Assembly: GCA_022567055.1 (NCBI GenBank)
Contig: JADFHU010000085.1
Location: 1-11,970, forward strand
Reading direction: 5' to 3'
Length of the DNA: 11,970 nt
Source: Planctomycetota bacterium
Lineage (GTDB): Bacteria > Planctomycetota > Phycisphaerae > Sedimentisphaerales > Anaerobacaceae
Part shown: positions 1-6,274 of the stretch, one piece after another
Position numbering within the stretch: position 1 is the stretch's first letter
How the letters are laid out: each line of letters starts with the position of its first letter
Notes under the pieces: generated by a model
The model's input: only the letters and a program-made list of their open reading frames with translations
What the model was told of the DNA's origin: nothing
Databases searched by the model: none
Translations under genes and position numbers: made by a program

Positions 1-1008
1 GTTCCCAAGGCCGTCCCGTTGAGCCATCGCAACGTCATGACCAATGTTTCCGACATCTATGAGTGCCTGACCATTCACAGCTCTGATTGTTTTCTCGGCA
101 TCCTGCCCCCTTTCCATTCCTTCGGCCTGACGGGTTCGATGATTCTGCCGCTGAGCTTGGGGATACGCGTGGTCTACTATCCCAATCCCACGCACGGCAG
201 CATGCTGGCGAACATCGTCGAGGCCTACCGCTTGACATTGCTCATCGGGACGCCGACCTTCTTGGACGGCATCCTGCGGACCGCGCGGCCGCCACAACTG
301 GCCAGTCTCCGCATTGTCGTCACGGGTGCCGAGAAGTGTCCCCAACGAGTCTTCGACTTGATGGCCCAGGTGTGTCCCCAAACCGTGATCCTGGAAGGCT
401 ATGGTATCACCGAGTGCTCACCCTGCGTCTCGATCAACCACGAGACAGACCCGCGTCCGGGGACGATTGGCAGAATCATGTCCTCATTGGAGCACGCCAT
501 CGTCGGCGTGGATTCGGGCGAGCGTGTGCCGATCGGTCAGGAAGGCGTGTTGCTGGTGCGGGGCGACAGCGTCTTTTCCGGCTACCACCAATACCAAGGC
601 CCTTCCCCCTTTGTTGAGTGTGAGGGCAAGCAGTGGTATCGTACCGGGGACCTGGTGGTGGAGGATGAGGCGGGGGTGCTCACCTTCAGCGGGCGGTTGA
701 AACGCTTCATCAAGTTGGGCGGCGAGATGATCTCCCTGCCCGCGGTTGAAACCGTCCTCGAACAGCACTTCGCCCACCTGCGCGAGGAAGGTCCCCTCTT
801 GGCCGTGGTGGCCACCCCGGTGGAACAGAATCCGGACATCGTCCTCTTTACGACCACAGCCATTGAGCGTGAAAGCGCCAATCAGGCCATCCGCGCCGCC
901 GGTCTCTCCGGGCTCCACAACGTCCGCAAGGTCGTCCAAGTTGACGAACTGCCCCAACTGGGTACGGGCAAGATCGACTACAAGGCGATGGAGGAGCGAT
1001 TGCGCTAG
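1..1008 (+). CDS. Acyl-ACP synthetase / 2-acylglycerophosphoethanolamine acyltransferase-like protein, C-terminal part (5' end outside window)
   Basis: The reading frame is open from base 1 and ends at TAG 1006-1008, leaving 335 residues of an AMP-forming (ANL superfamily) acyl-activating enzyme. These enzymes adenylate a fatty acid and pass it to ACP or CoA. Visible motifs in order are the tail of the ATP-binding loop (PKAVPLSHRN at the very start), EGYGITE (394-414), the WYRTGDL motif (Asp codon 649-651), the hinge GRLKRFIKLGGEM near 688-729, and the C-terminal LGTGKIDY whose Lys codon (970-972) is the adenylation lysine. The sequence flavour, especially PFHSFGLTG and DELPQLGTGKIDY, resembles the synthetase half of Aas, the lysophospholipid re-acylation enzyme. 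In Aas a PlsC-type acyltransferase domain, sometimes also an LplT-like transporter, lies N-terminal, but that part is outside the window. The ANL family call is firm; Aas rather than a stand-alone acyl-CoA/ACP ligase is likely but not proven. Confidence 0.87.
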   Translation, partial: VPKAVPLSHRNVMTNVSDIYECLTIHSSDCFLGILPPFHSFGLTGSMILPLSLGIRVVYYPNPTHGSMLANIVEAYRLTLLIGTPTFLDGILRTARPPQLASLRIVVTGAEKCPQRVFDLMAQVCPQTVILEGYGITECSPCVSINHETDPRPGTIGRIMSSLEHAIVGVDSGERVPIGQEGVLLVRGDSVFSGYHQYQGPSPFVECEGKQWYRTGDLVVEDEAGVLTFSGRLKRFIKLGGEMISLPAVETVLEQHFAHLREEGPLLAVVATPVEQNPDIVLFTTTAIERESANQAIRAAGLSGLHNVRKVVQVDELPQLGTGKIDYKAMEERLR

Positions 1009-1063
1009 CCAGCCAGAAGAAAGCCACTTCTTCGAGCCTCGCCTATTCACCCATCCATGTAAT

Positions 1064-1069
1064 TATGAT
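1064..1069 (+). promoter_or_regulatory. Candidate -10 box immediately upstream of the small-ORF/nucleotidyltransferase pair
   Basis: TATGAT matches the sigma-70 -10 consensus at five of six bases. It ends 11 bases before the ATG at 1081. A start site about 7 bases downstream would lie at 1076-1077, giving an almost leaderless mRNA. This agrees with the lack of any Shine-Dalgarno-like purine run before 1081. I see no good -35 hexamer at 16-18 bases upstream, so the call rests on the -10 box and context. Confidence 0.3.
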
Positions 1070-1080
1070 ACAGTAGTAGC

Positions 1081-1293
1081 ATGGCATCTAAAGGAACCCA
1101 AAGTATCGATAAAGGCGCCCTTGTGGTTCAACCTCTGGACGCCCCGTCGGATGAGTTGATCTACTGGCTCTCCAAATCACCGCAAGAACGCATGGAGGCG
1201 CTCGAACAAATGCGCCGGACGGTCTATGGCTACGATGCGAATGCCACCCGACTTCAAAGATCTTTTGAGGTTGCTGAACTCCCATCGCGTTGA
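1081..1293 (+). CDS. Small conserved-type protein preceding a nucleotidyltransferase (possible partner protein)
   Basis: A 70-residue soluble, charged protein with no signal peptide or membrane segment. The core IYWLSKSPQERMEALEQMRR looks like an amphipathic helix and is followed by YGYDANATRLQRSFEV. From memory, short proteins with a 'YW..(S/T)PEERL.ALE.LRR' helix and a C-terminal 'YG.D....RLQR..EV' motif often sit just upstream of DUF6036/AbiEii-type nucleotidyltransferase genes; I cannot search to confirm. The last 68 bases overlap the downstream gene in another frame, which points to translational coupling. No ribosome binding site is visible before the ATG, while a -10-like box lies 11 bases upstream, suggesting a short or absent leader. 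A regulatory or antitoxin-like role is inference only. It could be missed by gene callers, but the overlap pattern and motif argue that it is real. Confidence 0.66.
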   Translation: MASKGTQSIDKGALVVQPLDAPSDELIYWLSKSPQERMEALEQMRRTVYGYDANATRLQRSFEVAELPSR

Positions 1294-1675
1294 ATACCTG
1301 ATCATTGGCGGCTATGCCGTAGCCTATCATGGTTACCCCCGGGCGACCATGGACATTGATATTTGGGTAGCGATCCATTCCCAGAACACAGTCAAGATCG
1401 TTGACGTGCTTAAGGAATTTGGCTTCAGCGTGCCGGAGTTGTGTCCTGCACTCTTCCAGAAAAAGAACCAGGTCATTCGCATGGGTGTCCCGCCAGTCAG
1501 AATTGAGATGCTGACTGGTATCTCCGGAGTCGAGTTTGGGGACTGCTATGTCGACCGTATCGAAGACGAACTCGATGGGGAGCCCGTGAAGATCATTTCG
1601 CTCAAGCACCTAAAGCTGAACAAAAAGGCGAGCGGACGCCATCAGGACTTAGCCGACCTGGAGCATCTCCCTTAG
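1226..1675 (+). CDS. Minimal nucleotidyltransferase of the DUF6036/AbiEii-like (MNT) class
   Basis: The 149-residue protein shows the polymerase-beta-type nucleotidyltransferase signature: GG at residues 28-29 in LIIGGYAVAYHG, then TMDIDIW with the two metal-binding aspartates D43 and D45. A third carboxylate is expected in the next strand, where the protein reads RIEMLTGISGVEF, placing Glu94 where relatives usually have Asp. The C-terminus (ISLKHLKLNKKASGRHQDLADLEHL) matches the usual end of the family, so the protein looks complete. The start at 1226 has GGA six bases upstream; in-frame ATGs at 1235 and 1241 are alternatives that would shorten the overlap with the preceding gene. Proteins of this fold transfer nucleotides to protein or RNA targets, and several are toxins or antitoxins, but no HEPN partner is present here. 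Its stop overlaps the stop of the convergent ribokinase gene. The fold is confident; the biological role is open. Confidence 0.85.
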   Translation: MATMRMPPDFKDLLRLLNSHRVEYLIIGGYAVAYHGYPRATMDIDIWVAIHSQNTVKIVDVLKEFGFSVPELCPALFQKKNQVIRMGVPPVRIEMLTGISGVEFGDCYVDRIEDELDGEPVKIISLKHLKLNKKASGRHQDLADLEHLP

Positions 1676-2592
1676 TCGTCTGCTAGAAACCGTTCAATGG
1701 TCTTCCGCAAGGGCGCCGAGGGCTGTGCGCCCTCCATTGTCACCGAGAGGGCTGCCGCGGCCTGGGCGAATCGCAGGGCTTCGCTCAGATCGACGTCTTC
1801 AGCCAGCGCGACAGCCAGTGCCCCATTGAAGGTATCGCCGGCGGCAGTCGTATCCACCGCCTGCACGGAAAACCCAGTCACCAGGCCCTCTAACGAGGAG
1901 GAAAGGCAGTAGACGCCCCGCGGACCCAGGGTGATGATCACCGTGTCCACGCCTCGGTCGCGGAGGGCATGCGCGCCGCGTCGTGCAGAGGCTTCATCGC
2001 TCACAGGGATGCCCGTCAACGACTCGACTTCCGTCTCATTGGGCGTGAGGATCGACACCTGCTCCAGCAGGGCCGCCGGCAGGGCCTGAGCCGGCGCCGG
2101 ATTCAGCAGCACCGGCACGCCTCGGTCCGCCGCCAATCGGGTGGCGGTCTCAATGCTCGGCATAGGGATCTCGAGCTGCAGGACCATGATGCTCGCCTGG
2201 TCGATGGCCTCCGCTGCAGCTATGACCTCTTCCGGGGAAAGGTGTTCGTTGGCGCCGGGGGCCACCGCGATGCTGTTTTGACCCTGCCCATCAACCACGA
2301 TCAGCGCTATGCCTGATGCATGCACGGCATCCTTTCGGATCCACGCGGTATCGATGCCGTCAGCCTGGAAGCCTGACAGCGCCTCCGCGCCGAAGGCATC
2401 CTCTCCGATCCGCGCAATGAGACTCACTTGGCCTCCAGCCCGCGCCGCGGCCACGGCCTGGTTGGCGCCTTTGCCACCGGCCGCTTGAATGAATCGTCCG
2501 CCCAGGATCGTCTCACCCGGTTTGGGGATGCGCGGCGCCTTCACAATCAAGTCCGTATTGGAGCTACCGATGACCACGATCTGCTGTTTCAT
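1672..2592 (-). CDS. rbsK: Ribokinase (PfkB family)
   Basis: Phosphorylates ribose at O5 with ATP, feeding ribose salvage into the pentose phosphate pool, or acts on a similar furanose. The 306-residue protein has the full ribokinase pattern: IGSSNTDL at the N-terminus, the sugar-binding GGKGANQA (39-46), NPAPA (164-168), TPNETE (183-188), the anion-hole and catalytic-base motif DTTAAGD with Asp253, then FNGA, and the ribokinase-typical EGAQPSAP (287-294). ATG 2592 is chosen because MKQQIVVIGSSNTDL fits the family start and a GAG lies seven bases upstream. A GTG at 2604 would add four residues. Ribose transporter and regulator genes (rbsD, rbsB, rbsR) are absent nearby, so the kinase may serve nucleoside salvage rather than uptake. 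It lies downstream of a decayed DUF1294 gene, and its stop overlaps that of the opposing nucleotidyltransferase gene. Confidence 0.9.
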   Translation of the reverse strand: MKQQIVVIGSSNTDLIVKAPRIPKPGETILGGRFIQAAGGKGANQAVAAARAGGQVSLIARIGEDAFGAEALSGFQADGIDTAWIRKDAVHASGIALIVVDGQGQNSIAVAPGANEHLSPEEVIAAAEAIDQASIMVLQLEIPMPSIETATRLAADRGVPVLLNPAPAQALPAALLEQVSILTPNETEVESLTGIPVSDEASARRGAHALRDRGVDTVIITLGPRGVYCLSSSLEGLVTGFSVQAVDTTAAGDTFNGALAVALAEDVDLSEALRFAQAAAALSVTMEGAQPSAPLRKTIERFLADD

Positions 2593-2613
2593 GGATTGGC
2601 TCACTTGATTCTT

Positions 2614-2763
2614 TCAAAAGAGAGAATAGGTAATCACCATGGCGCACTGCAGGACCACCGTCACCAGCAGACCCGTTGGAATTCGAACTGCCGCGTCTTG
2701 TGGCGAAAGATCTGTTGACCGAGCAATGCCCCCAAACTGCCGGTCCCTTAACACCAACCGGGT
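2614..2763 (-). pseudogene. Frameshifted remnant of a DUF1294 small membrane protein gene
   Basis: Reading the minus strand from 2741, one frame gives GSLGALLGQQIFRHKTRQFE followed by FQRVCW and then TGA (2661-2663). The G(G)SLG...FRHKT(R/K) core is the hallmark of the DUF1294 (PF06961) family. Shifting the frame at 2667 continues as LVTVVLQCAMVITYSLF and a TGA at 2614-2616, which is the expected hydrophobic C-terminal helix. A further frame change just upstream, near 2742-2760, would join a short leucine/valine stretch to the core. No intact N-terminal half is recognisable, so the gene appears truncated and at least once frameshifted. No homopolymer sits at the 2664-2667 break, which makes a simple sequencing slip less likely but does not exclude it. 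The end lies 21 bases before the ribokinase ATG, so the ancestral gene may have been in an operon with rbsK. Confidence 0.6.
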
Positions 2764-2898
2764 AGGTCAACGCTGTGAACGGGCCAATGTGCTCTTGAAT
2801 CCAGACCATGATGCCATTCCTATCAGGATGGCCGTTTAGGACAAGGCTCGGTGGTGAAAGGTTTGGCGGTGATGGAAAGGGCGTCGTGACGTTGGTAT
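2764..2898. other. Gap between the DUF1294 remnant and the inverted repeat
   Basis: This is part of a roughly 390-base stretch without an intact gene between the ribokinase gene and the lipid-kinase-like gene. I checked both strands and found no convincing coding frame, promoter pair or hairpin here. The missing N-terminal part of the DUF1294 gene may have decayed in this sequence, but I could not recover recognisable residues. Confidence 0.4.
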
Positions 2899-2977
2899 TC
2901 TCGCGCCAAGCCGCGAAGACGCCAAGCCTTCTCGAACCGCCCAGTATTCCTTTGCGCCTTGGCGCCTTTGCGCGAGA
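2899..2977. repeat. Octamer-built inverted repeat (REP-like) behind the lipid-kinase gene
   Basis: Two 28-base arms, 2899-2926 and 2950-2977, are inverted copies matching at 23 of 28 positions around a 23-base centre. All five mismatches fall exactly four bases apart (arm positions 9, 13, 17, 21, 25). This reflects an underlying tandem octamer of the form NAAGNCGC, as in CAAGCCGC, GAAGACGC and AAAGGCGC. Similar GCAAAG/CGCCAAG tandem repeats are scattered in intergenic regions of many bacteria (general knowledge, not searched). The element starts seven bases beyond the stop codon of the lipid-kinase-like gene, so its RNA could fold into a long 3' hairpin. No T-run follows, so it is not a standard intrinsic terminator. 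Confidence 0.7.
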
Positions 2978-2983
2978 TCATTG

Positions 2984-3886
2984 TTAGAGTGCCTTGGAAA
3001 ACACCGAAAAGGCCTTAGGGATGACCTCCAAGCGAACGGGTGTCCGGCCCATGATGTCCCCATCTAGATTCAGCGGACCTTCCTTTTCAGGAAGGAGTGC
3101 ACACCTACGAACCTGATAGTATTCACAGAGGGGATCTTCAATGTGCTTTCCTTCAAACAGTTTCGCAAAGAGCTTCAGCAGTCGTATCCGTTTGGCATGC
3201 TCCCGGACCACGACGACATCCATGAGTCCATCGTCCAAACGGGCTTTGGGTGCAATCTTCATGCCCTTGCCGGTATGAATCGTGTTACAGACGATGACAA
3301 AGGTGAAGTCATCGACAATCTCCCTGTCCTCCAGGATCAGTGTTGCGGGTCGCGCCTTGTGCCTGAATATCTCCATCACTGTCACTAACGTGTAGCGCCG
3401 TTCGCCCAACCATCGCAGTTTCTGCGCCATGAGACCAATATCAGTCACCAGTCCCCAGCCCAGGATGTTGAGGGCGTAGACGGGTTCTGCAGACCCCTTC
3501 AGCTCTACGCGTATCGCATCGACCGCAGTAGGACGTTGACCGAGAATGGCTTGTGCGGCTTCTTGCGGATTCAAGAGACCCAAATCGTGAGCGAAGGCAT
3601 TGCCCGATCCGCCGGGGATGACTCCGATCGGAATTTTTTGCTTATCTTTGCGCGATAGCATGCCGTTGACGACTTCATTCAGTGTGCCGTCCCCGCCAAT
3701 GGTCACGATGCCATCCAAATCCTTCAGATTGATTTCCCGCGCAAGGGATAGTGCGTGTCCCGCATGGGTCGTTTCGGAAATGGTGACATCCACACTGGCG
3801 GACTGCAAGATCGGCAGGACCTGAGCCAAGACGTTGCGACCCCTTCGGCCTCCGCTGTAGGGGTTCAGGATGATGGACACTTTCAT
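2984..3886 (-). CDS. Diacylglycerol kinase / sphingosine kinase-like lipid kinase (DAGK catalytic family)
   Basis: A 300-residue protein of the DAGK-catalytic (YegS/BmrU/DgkB, PF00781) superfamily, whose members phosphorylate lipid hydroxyls such as diacylglycerol with ATP at the inner membrane face. Motifs: NPYSGG (8-13), nucleotide-binding GGDGTLNEVVNG (64-75), PGGSGNAFAHDLG (91-103), LNILGWGLVTDIG in the C-terminal sandwich domain, LDDGLMDVVVV (217-227) and LNLDGD near the end. The PGGSGNA form and the tryptophan-containing GWG segment lean towards the sphingosine/ceramide-kinase-like branch rather than typical DgkB, where GTGND is usual. ATG 3886 is chosen because MKVSIILNPYSGG is the family start; the upstream open frame overlaps the preceding gene. 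Only 14 bases separate it from the upstream PfkB-family kinase gene, so the two are probably one operon. No strong Shine-Dalgarno is seen, which fits coupled translation. The lipid substrate cannot be told from sequence. Confidence 0.86.
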   Translation of the reverse strand: MKVSIILNPYSGGRRGRNVLAQVLPILQSASVDVTISETTHAGHALSLAREINLKDLDGIVTIGGDGTLNEVVNGMLSRKDKQKIPIGVIPGGSGNAFAHDLGLLNPQEAAQAILGQRPTAVDAIRVELKGSAEPVYALNILGWGLVTDIGLMAQKLRWLGERRYTLVTVMEIFRHKARPATLILEDREIVDDFTFVIVCNTIHTGKGMKIAPKARLDDGLMDVVVVREHAKRIRLLKLFAKLFEGKHIEDPLCEYYQVRRCALLPEKEGPLNLDGDIMGRTPVRLEVIPKAFSVFSKAL

Positions 3887-3900
3887 GTCGTTGGCTGGAT

Positions 3901-4851
3901 TCAGCTCTCTTGCGCCTGCAGGAGTTGAATGATGTCCGCCTTGCTGGGGATGGATTCCAGCGATCCGTATTTGGTGCACACCAAAGCCGCCGCGGCGGAC
4001 GCAAATTCCACGGCATTTTTCATGTCTGTGCAGGTGACCGCGCAATAGGCGCCCAACGCCCCGGCGAAGGCGTCACCACAGCCGCTGTCATCGACCAAAT
4101 CGATGTCAAAGGCGGGGATCTGTTCGGCGGTGTAACGATCGATGAGCATGCAGCCCCGTCGGCCCATGGTGATGATCGCGTAACGCACGCCTCTTGCGAT
4201 CAGGTCTGAACCGATGAGTTTTGCGGTGCGAATGCTGGCATTGGCCCGTTCGGTGATATTGGCCGCCTCAAACAGGTTGGGCACCACGATGTCTGCGGAA
4301 AAGTACTCGATGGGCAGGTCGGCCTTCCTTTGGTCCAGGGGATGCGCGGGATTGAGAACCACCCTGACGCCATGGATGTCGGCCAAGCGGAGCGCCGTGG
4401 TGATCGCCTCTTGCGGTAGTTTGCCGTGAATCAGACAGATATCTGCCTGAGAGATCGCTTCTTCGGCCTGTTCGATTTCGCGGGCGGTCAGTGCAAGATT
4501 GGCGCCGGCATAGTGACAGGCGGCGTTGTCCCCCATGGAACTCACCAGCGTGACCACCACCCCGGTGTTCATGGCCTCGGCCGTATACACGTAGTCCGTG
4601 TTGATGCCGAGTTCGGAGAGTTCCTGCAATACCATGCGGGCATAGGGATCGCCGCCGACCTTGCTAACAAGAAAGACCTCACATTCGCATTTGACCGCCT
4701 GGGTGGCCTGACTAGGTCCGGGACCCGTGGTCTTGTACCAGAGTTCAGACCCTGAAACGGCCTGGCCTTCCGAGGGAATTCGGTCGCAGCGTATGGCCAT
4801 GTCGACATAGGTGCCACCTATTGCGACCACTCTAGGGCGTTGCTTAGACAT
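3901..4851 (-). CDS. Divergent PfkB/ribokinase-family carbohydrate kinase, substrate unknown
   Basis: The 316-residue protein has the ribokinase fold signatures: an N-terminal strand with IGGTYVDMAIR, a central NPAHP (167-171), VPNLFEA (190-196, equivalent to the PNE motif), ITMGRRG, and the catalytic-base motif DDSGCGDAFAGA with Asp260 (254-260). Key residues for phosphoryl transfer are therefore kept. The N-terminal substrate motif that reads GGKGANQA in ribokinase is TGPGPSQATQAV (42-53) here, and the usual C-terminal GAQPS is YGSLESIP. These changes argue against ribose and leave the substrate open (nucleoside, fructose-like sugar, sugar acid or other polyol). The start ATG 4851 has AGAGGA about nine bases upstream, a good ribosome binding site. 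It is the first gene of a probable two-gene operon with the lipid-kinase-like gene 14 bases downstream, behind a plausible promoter at 4942-4969. The family call is firm; the substrate is not. Confidence 0.85.
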   Translation of the reverse strand: MSKQRPRVVAIGGTYVDMAIRCDRIPSEGQAVSGSELWYKTTGPGPSQATQAVKCECEVFLVSKVGGDPYARMVLQELSELGINTDYVYTAEAMNTGVVVTLVSSMGDNAACHYAGANLALTAREIEQAEEAISQADICLIHGKLPQEAITTALRLADIHGVRVVLNPAHPLDQRKADLPIEYFSADIVVPNLFEAANITERANASIRTAKLIGSDLIARGVRYAIITMGRRGCMLIDRYTAEQIPAFDIDLVDDSGCGDAFAGALGAYCAVTCTDMKNAVEFASAAAALVCTKYGSLESIPSKADIIQLLQAQES

Positions 4852-4941
4852 CCATTGTCCTCTTCATTCCCTGTTCTACCTAATAGACTGAGCAGGCGCA
4901 GGCATCCGGCCATCACGCACTTAGCAACCAAACACCCTTTC

Positions 4942-4969
4942 AGTATAGCCCTCCCCTATGCAAAAGCAA
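4942..4969 (-). promoter_or_regulatory. Candidate sigma-70 promoter for the PfkB kinase / lipid kinase operon
   Basis: Minus-strand TATACT (4942-4947) matches the -10 consensus at five of six bases. It is preceded, 16 bases upstream, by TTGCTT (4964-4969), a three-of-six -35 match that keeps the TTG core. Transcription would begin near 4935, leaving a leader of about 84 bases before the ATG at 4851. The position, between the carA 3' hairpin and the kinase gene, is where an independent promoter is expected. Confidence 0.38.
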
Positions 4970-5026
4970 GGAATTTGGGGGAGACGCAAATGGTGGTGGG
5001 GTACTGGGTTACGAGGCTGAAGGTAT

Positions 5027-5084
5027 TAGGCTCTGTCTGAAAACTCGCTCTCGGGCCGACGACAGAGTTTTCAGACAGAGGCTA
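5027..5084. repeat. Near-perfect palindrome with 20-base arms after carA (terminator-like or MITE-like)
   Basis: Left arm 5027-5046 and right arm 5065-5084 pair at 19 of 20 positions; the inner 16 bases (CTCTGTCTGAAAACTC and its exact reverse complement) are perfect. The loop is 18 bases. It lies 49 bases beyond the carA stop and would form a very stable hairpin in the carBA transcript. No T-run follows on either strand, so if it ends transcription it is not by the standard intrinsic mechanism. The sharp, perfect arms also resemble the two terminal inverted repeats of an insertion sequence lying almost back to back, as in a tiny MITE. I see no unambiguous target-site duplication. Both readings are inference; the palindrome itself is directly visible. 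Confidence 0.7.
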
Positions 5085-5133
5085 GTCTGATTGCGTCTCG
5101 AGACCCCCGAGGGCGGCTGGCTTCGAAAAAACC

Positions 5134-6249
5134 CTATCGATTCTTCATCATGGCCATGAAAGATTGGAACAGGTAGGCCGAATCATGGGGTCCGGGCGAG
5201 GCCTCCGGGTGATACTGCACGGAGAAGGCCTTGGACTTCTTACAACGCAGGCCTTCCAGGGTGTTGTCGTTGAGATTGATGTGGGTGAGTTCCACATCTT
5301 TGTCTTTTAGCGAATCCAAATCGACGCAGAAGCCGTGGTTCTGGCTGGTGATTTCGATCTTGCCGGTGTCCAGGTCCTGGACGGGGTGGTTGGCACCTCG
5401 ATGCCCGAATTTGAGTTTGTAGGTCTTGCCGCCCAGGGCCAGGGCGAGTATCTGGTGACCCAGACAGATGCCGAAAATCGGGACCTTGCCGAGCAAGGCC
5501 TGCACGGTCTCTATGCCATAGTGGACGGCGGCCGGATCGCCGGGGCCGTTGCTGAGGAAGACGCCGTCCGGTTTTTTGGCGAGGATGGCCTGGGCGGAGG
5601 TCTGGGCCGGCACCACGGTGACCTGGCAAGCGTGACTACGGAGTAGCCGGAGGATGTTCTGCTTGATGCCGTAATCGATGGCCACGACGTTGAACTCGGT
5701 CTCGGGCAGGGCTTCGGTGCCCTCGATGACATCGATGGTCCCTTTGTTCCATTCGTAGGCCTTGGTTGCGGTGACATCCTGGACGATGTCGCGCCCAACC
5801 AGACCGGGATAGAGATCTAATTTGGCCTTGAGTTTTCTGACGGCCGTCTCGGAAGAGGAGATGATGCCTCGCATGGCGCCTTGGGTACGGATGTGTCGGA
5901 CGAGCTTGCGGGTATCGATGCCCTCCAGACCCACGACAGCGTTGTCTTGGAGGTATTGGTCCAGGGACGCTTGGTGCCGCCAGTTGCTGGGGTAGGGACA
6001 GTTCTCCTTGACGATCAAACCCCGTACGAAGAGCTTTCTGGATTCCCAGTCTCCCTCATTGGTGCCGTAGTTGCCGATGAGGGGGTAGGTCATGGTGATG
6101 ATCTGTTCGTGGTAGGAGGGATCGGTCAGGATCTCCTGGTAACCGCACATACTGGTATTGAAGACGACTTCCCCACAGCGTTGGCCTTGCGCGCCGAAGC
6201 CCTTGCCTTCAAAGACTGTGCCATCTTCCAGCAACAAAACAGCCTTCAC
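5134..6249 (-). CDS. carA: Carbamoyl-phosphate synthase small (glutamine amidotransferase) subunit
   Basis: CarA hydrolyses glutamine and channels ammonia to CarB for carbamoyl phosphate synthesis, the shared precursor of arginine and pyrimidines. The 371-residue protein has the CarA-specific N-terminal domain (LLLEDGTVFEGKGFGA, NTSMCGYQEILTDPSY) and a C-terminal class I GATase domain from about residue 188. It carries SNGPGDP (233-239), the nucleophile Cys262 in GICLGHQ, QNHGFCVD (303-310) and QYHPEASPGP giving His347 and Glu349, so the Cys-His-Glu triad is complete. Length is normal for the family (E. coli about 382). The start is GTG at 6249, with GAGAG in the dozen bases upstream, a weak ribosome binding site. 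It follows carB by 61 bases on the same strand, which is the reverse of the common carA-carB order; the spacer is filled by a heptamer repeat. Translation probably depends on the carB message. Confidence 0.97.
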   Translation of the reverse strand: MKAVLLLEDGTVFEGKGFGAQGQRCGEVVFNTSMCGYQEILTDPSYHEQIITMTYPLIGNYGTNEGDWESRKLFVRGLIVKENCPYPSNWRHQASLDQYLQDNAVVGLEGIDTRKLVRHIRTQGAMRGIISSSETAVRKLKAKLDLYPGLVGRDIVQDVTATKAYEWNKGTIDVIEGTEALPETEFNVVAIDYGIKQNILRLLRSHACQVTVVPAQTSAQAILAKKPDGVFLSNGPGDPAAVHYGIETVQALLGKVPIFGICLGHQILALALGGKTYKLKFGHRGANHPVQDLDTGKIEITSQNHGFCVDLDSLKDKDVELTHINLNDNTLEGLRCKKSKAFSVQYHPEASPGPHDSAYLFQSFMAMMKNR

Positions 6250-6274
6250 GTCTCAATCTCTCAAATAAACGTTC

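Noticed and set aside
2564..2809. 81-codon minus-strand open frame between rbsK and the lipid kinase gene
   Set aside because: Overlaps the rbsK start and the DUF1294 remnant in a different frame. The DUF1294 residues appear in the other two frames, so this frame is not the gene.
3887..4045. 53-codon N-terminal extension of the lipid kinase open frame
   Set aside because: It lies inside the upstream PfkB kinase gene and shows no family similarity. MKVSIILNPYSGG at 3886 is the natural start.
5095..5104. Palindrome GTCTCGAGAC after carA
   Set aside because: Only ten bases, with no spacing or context pointing to function; expected by chance at this length.
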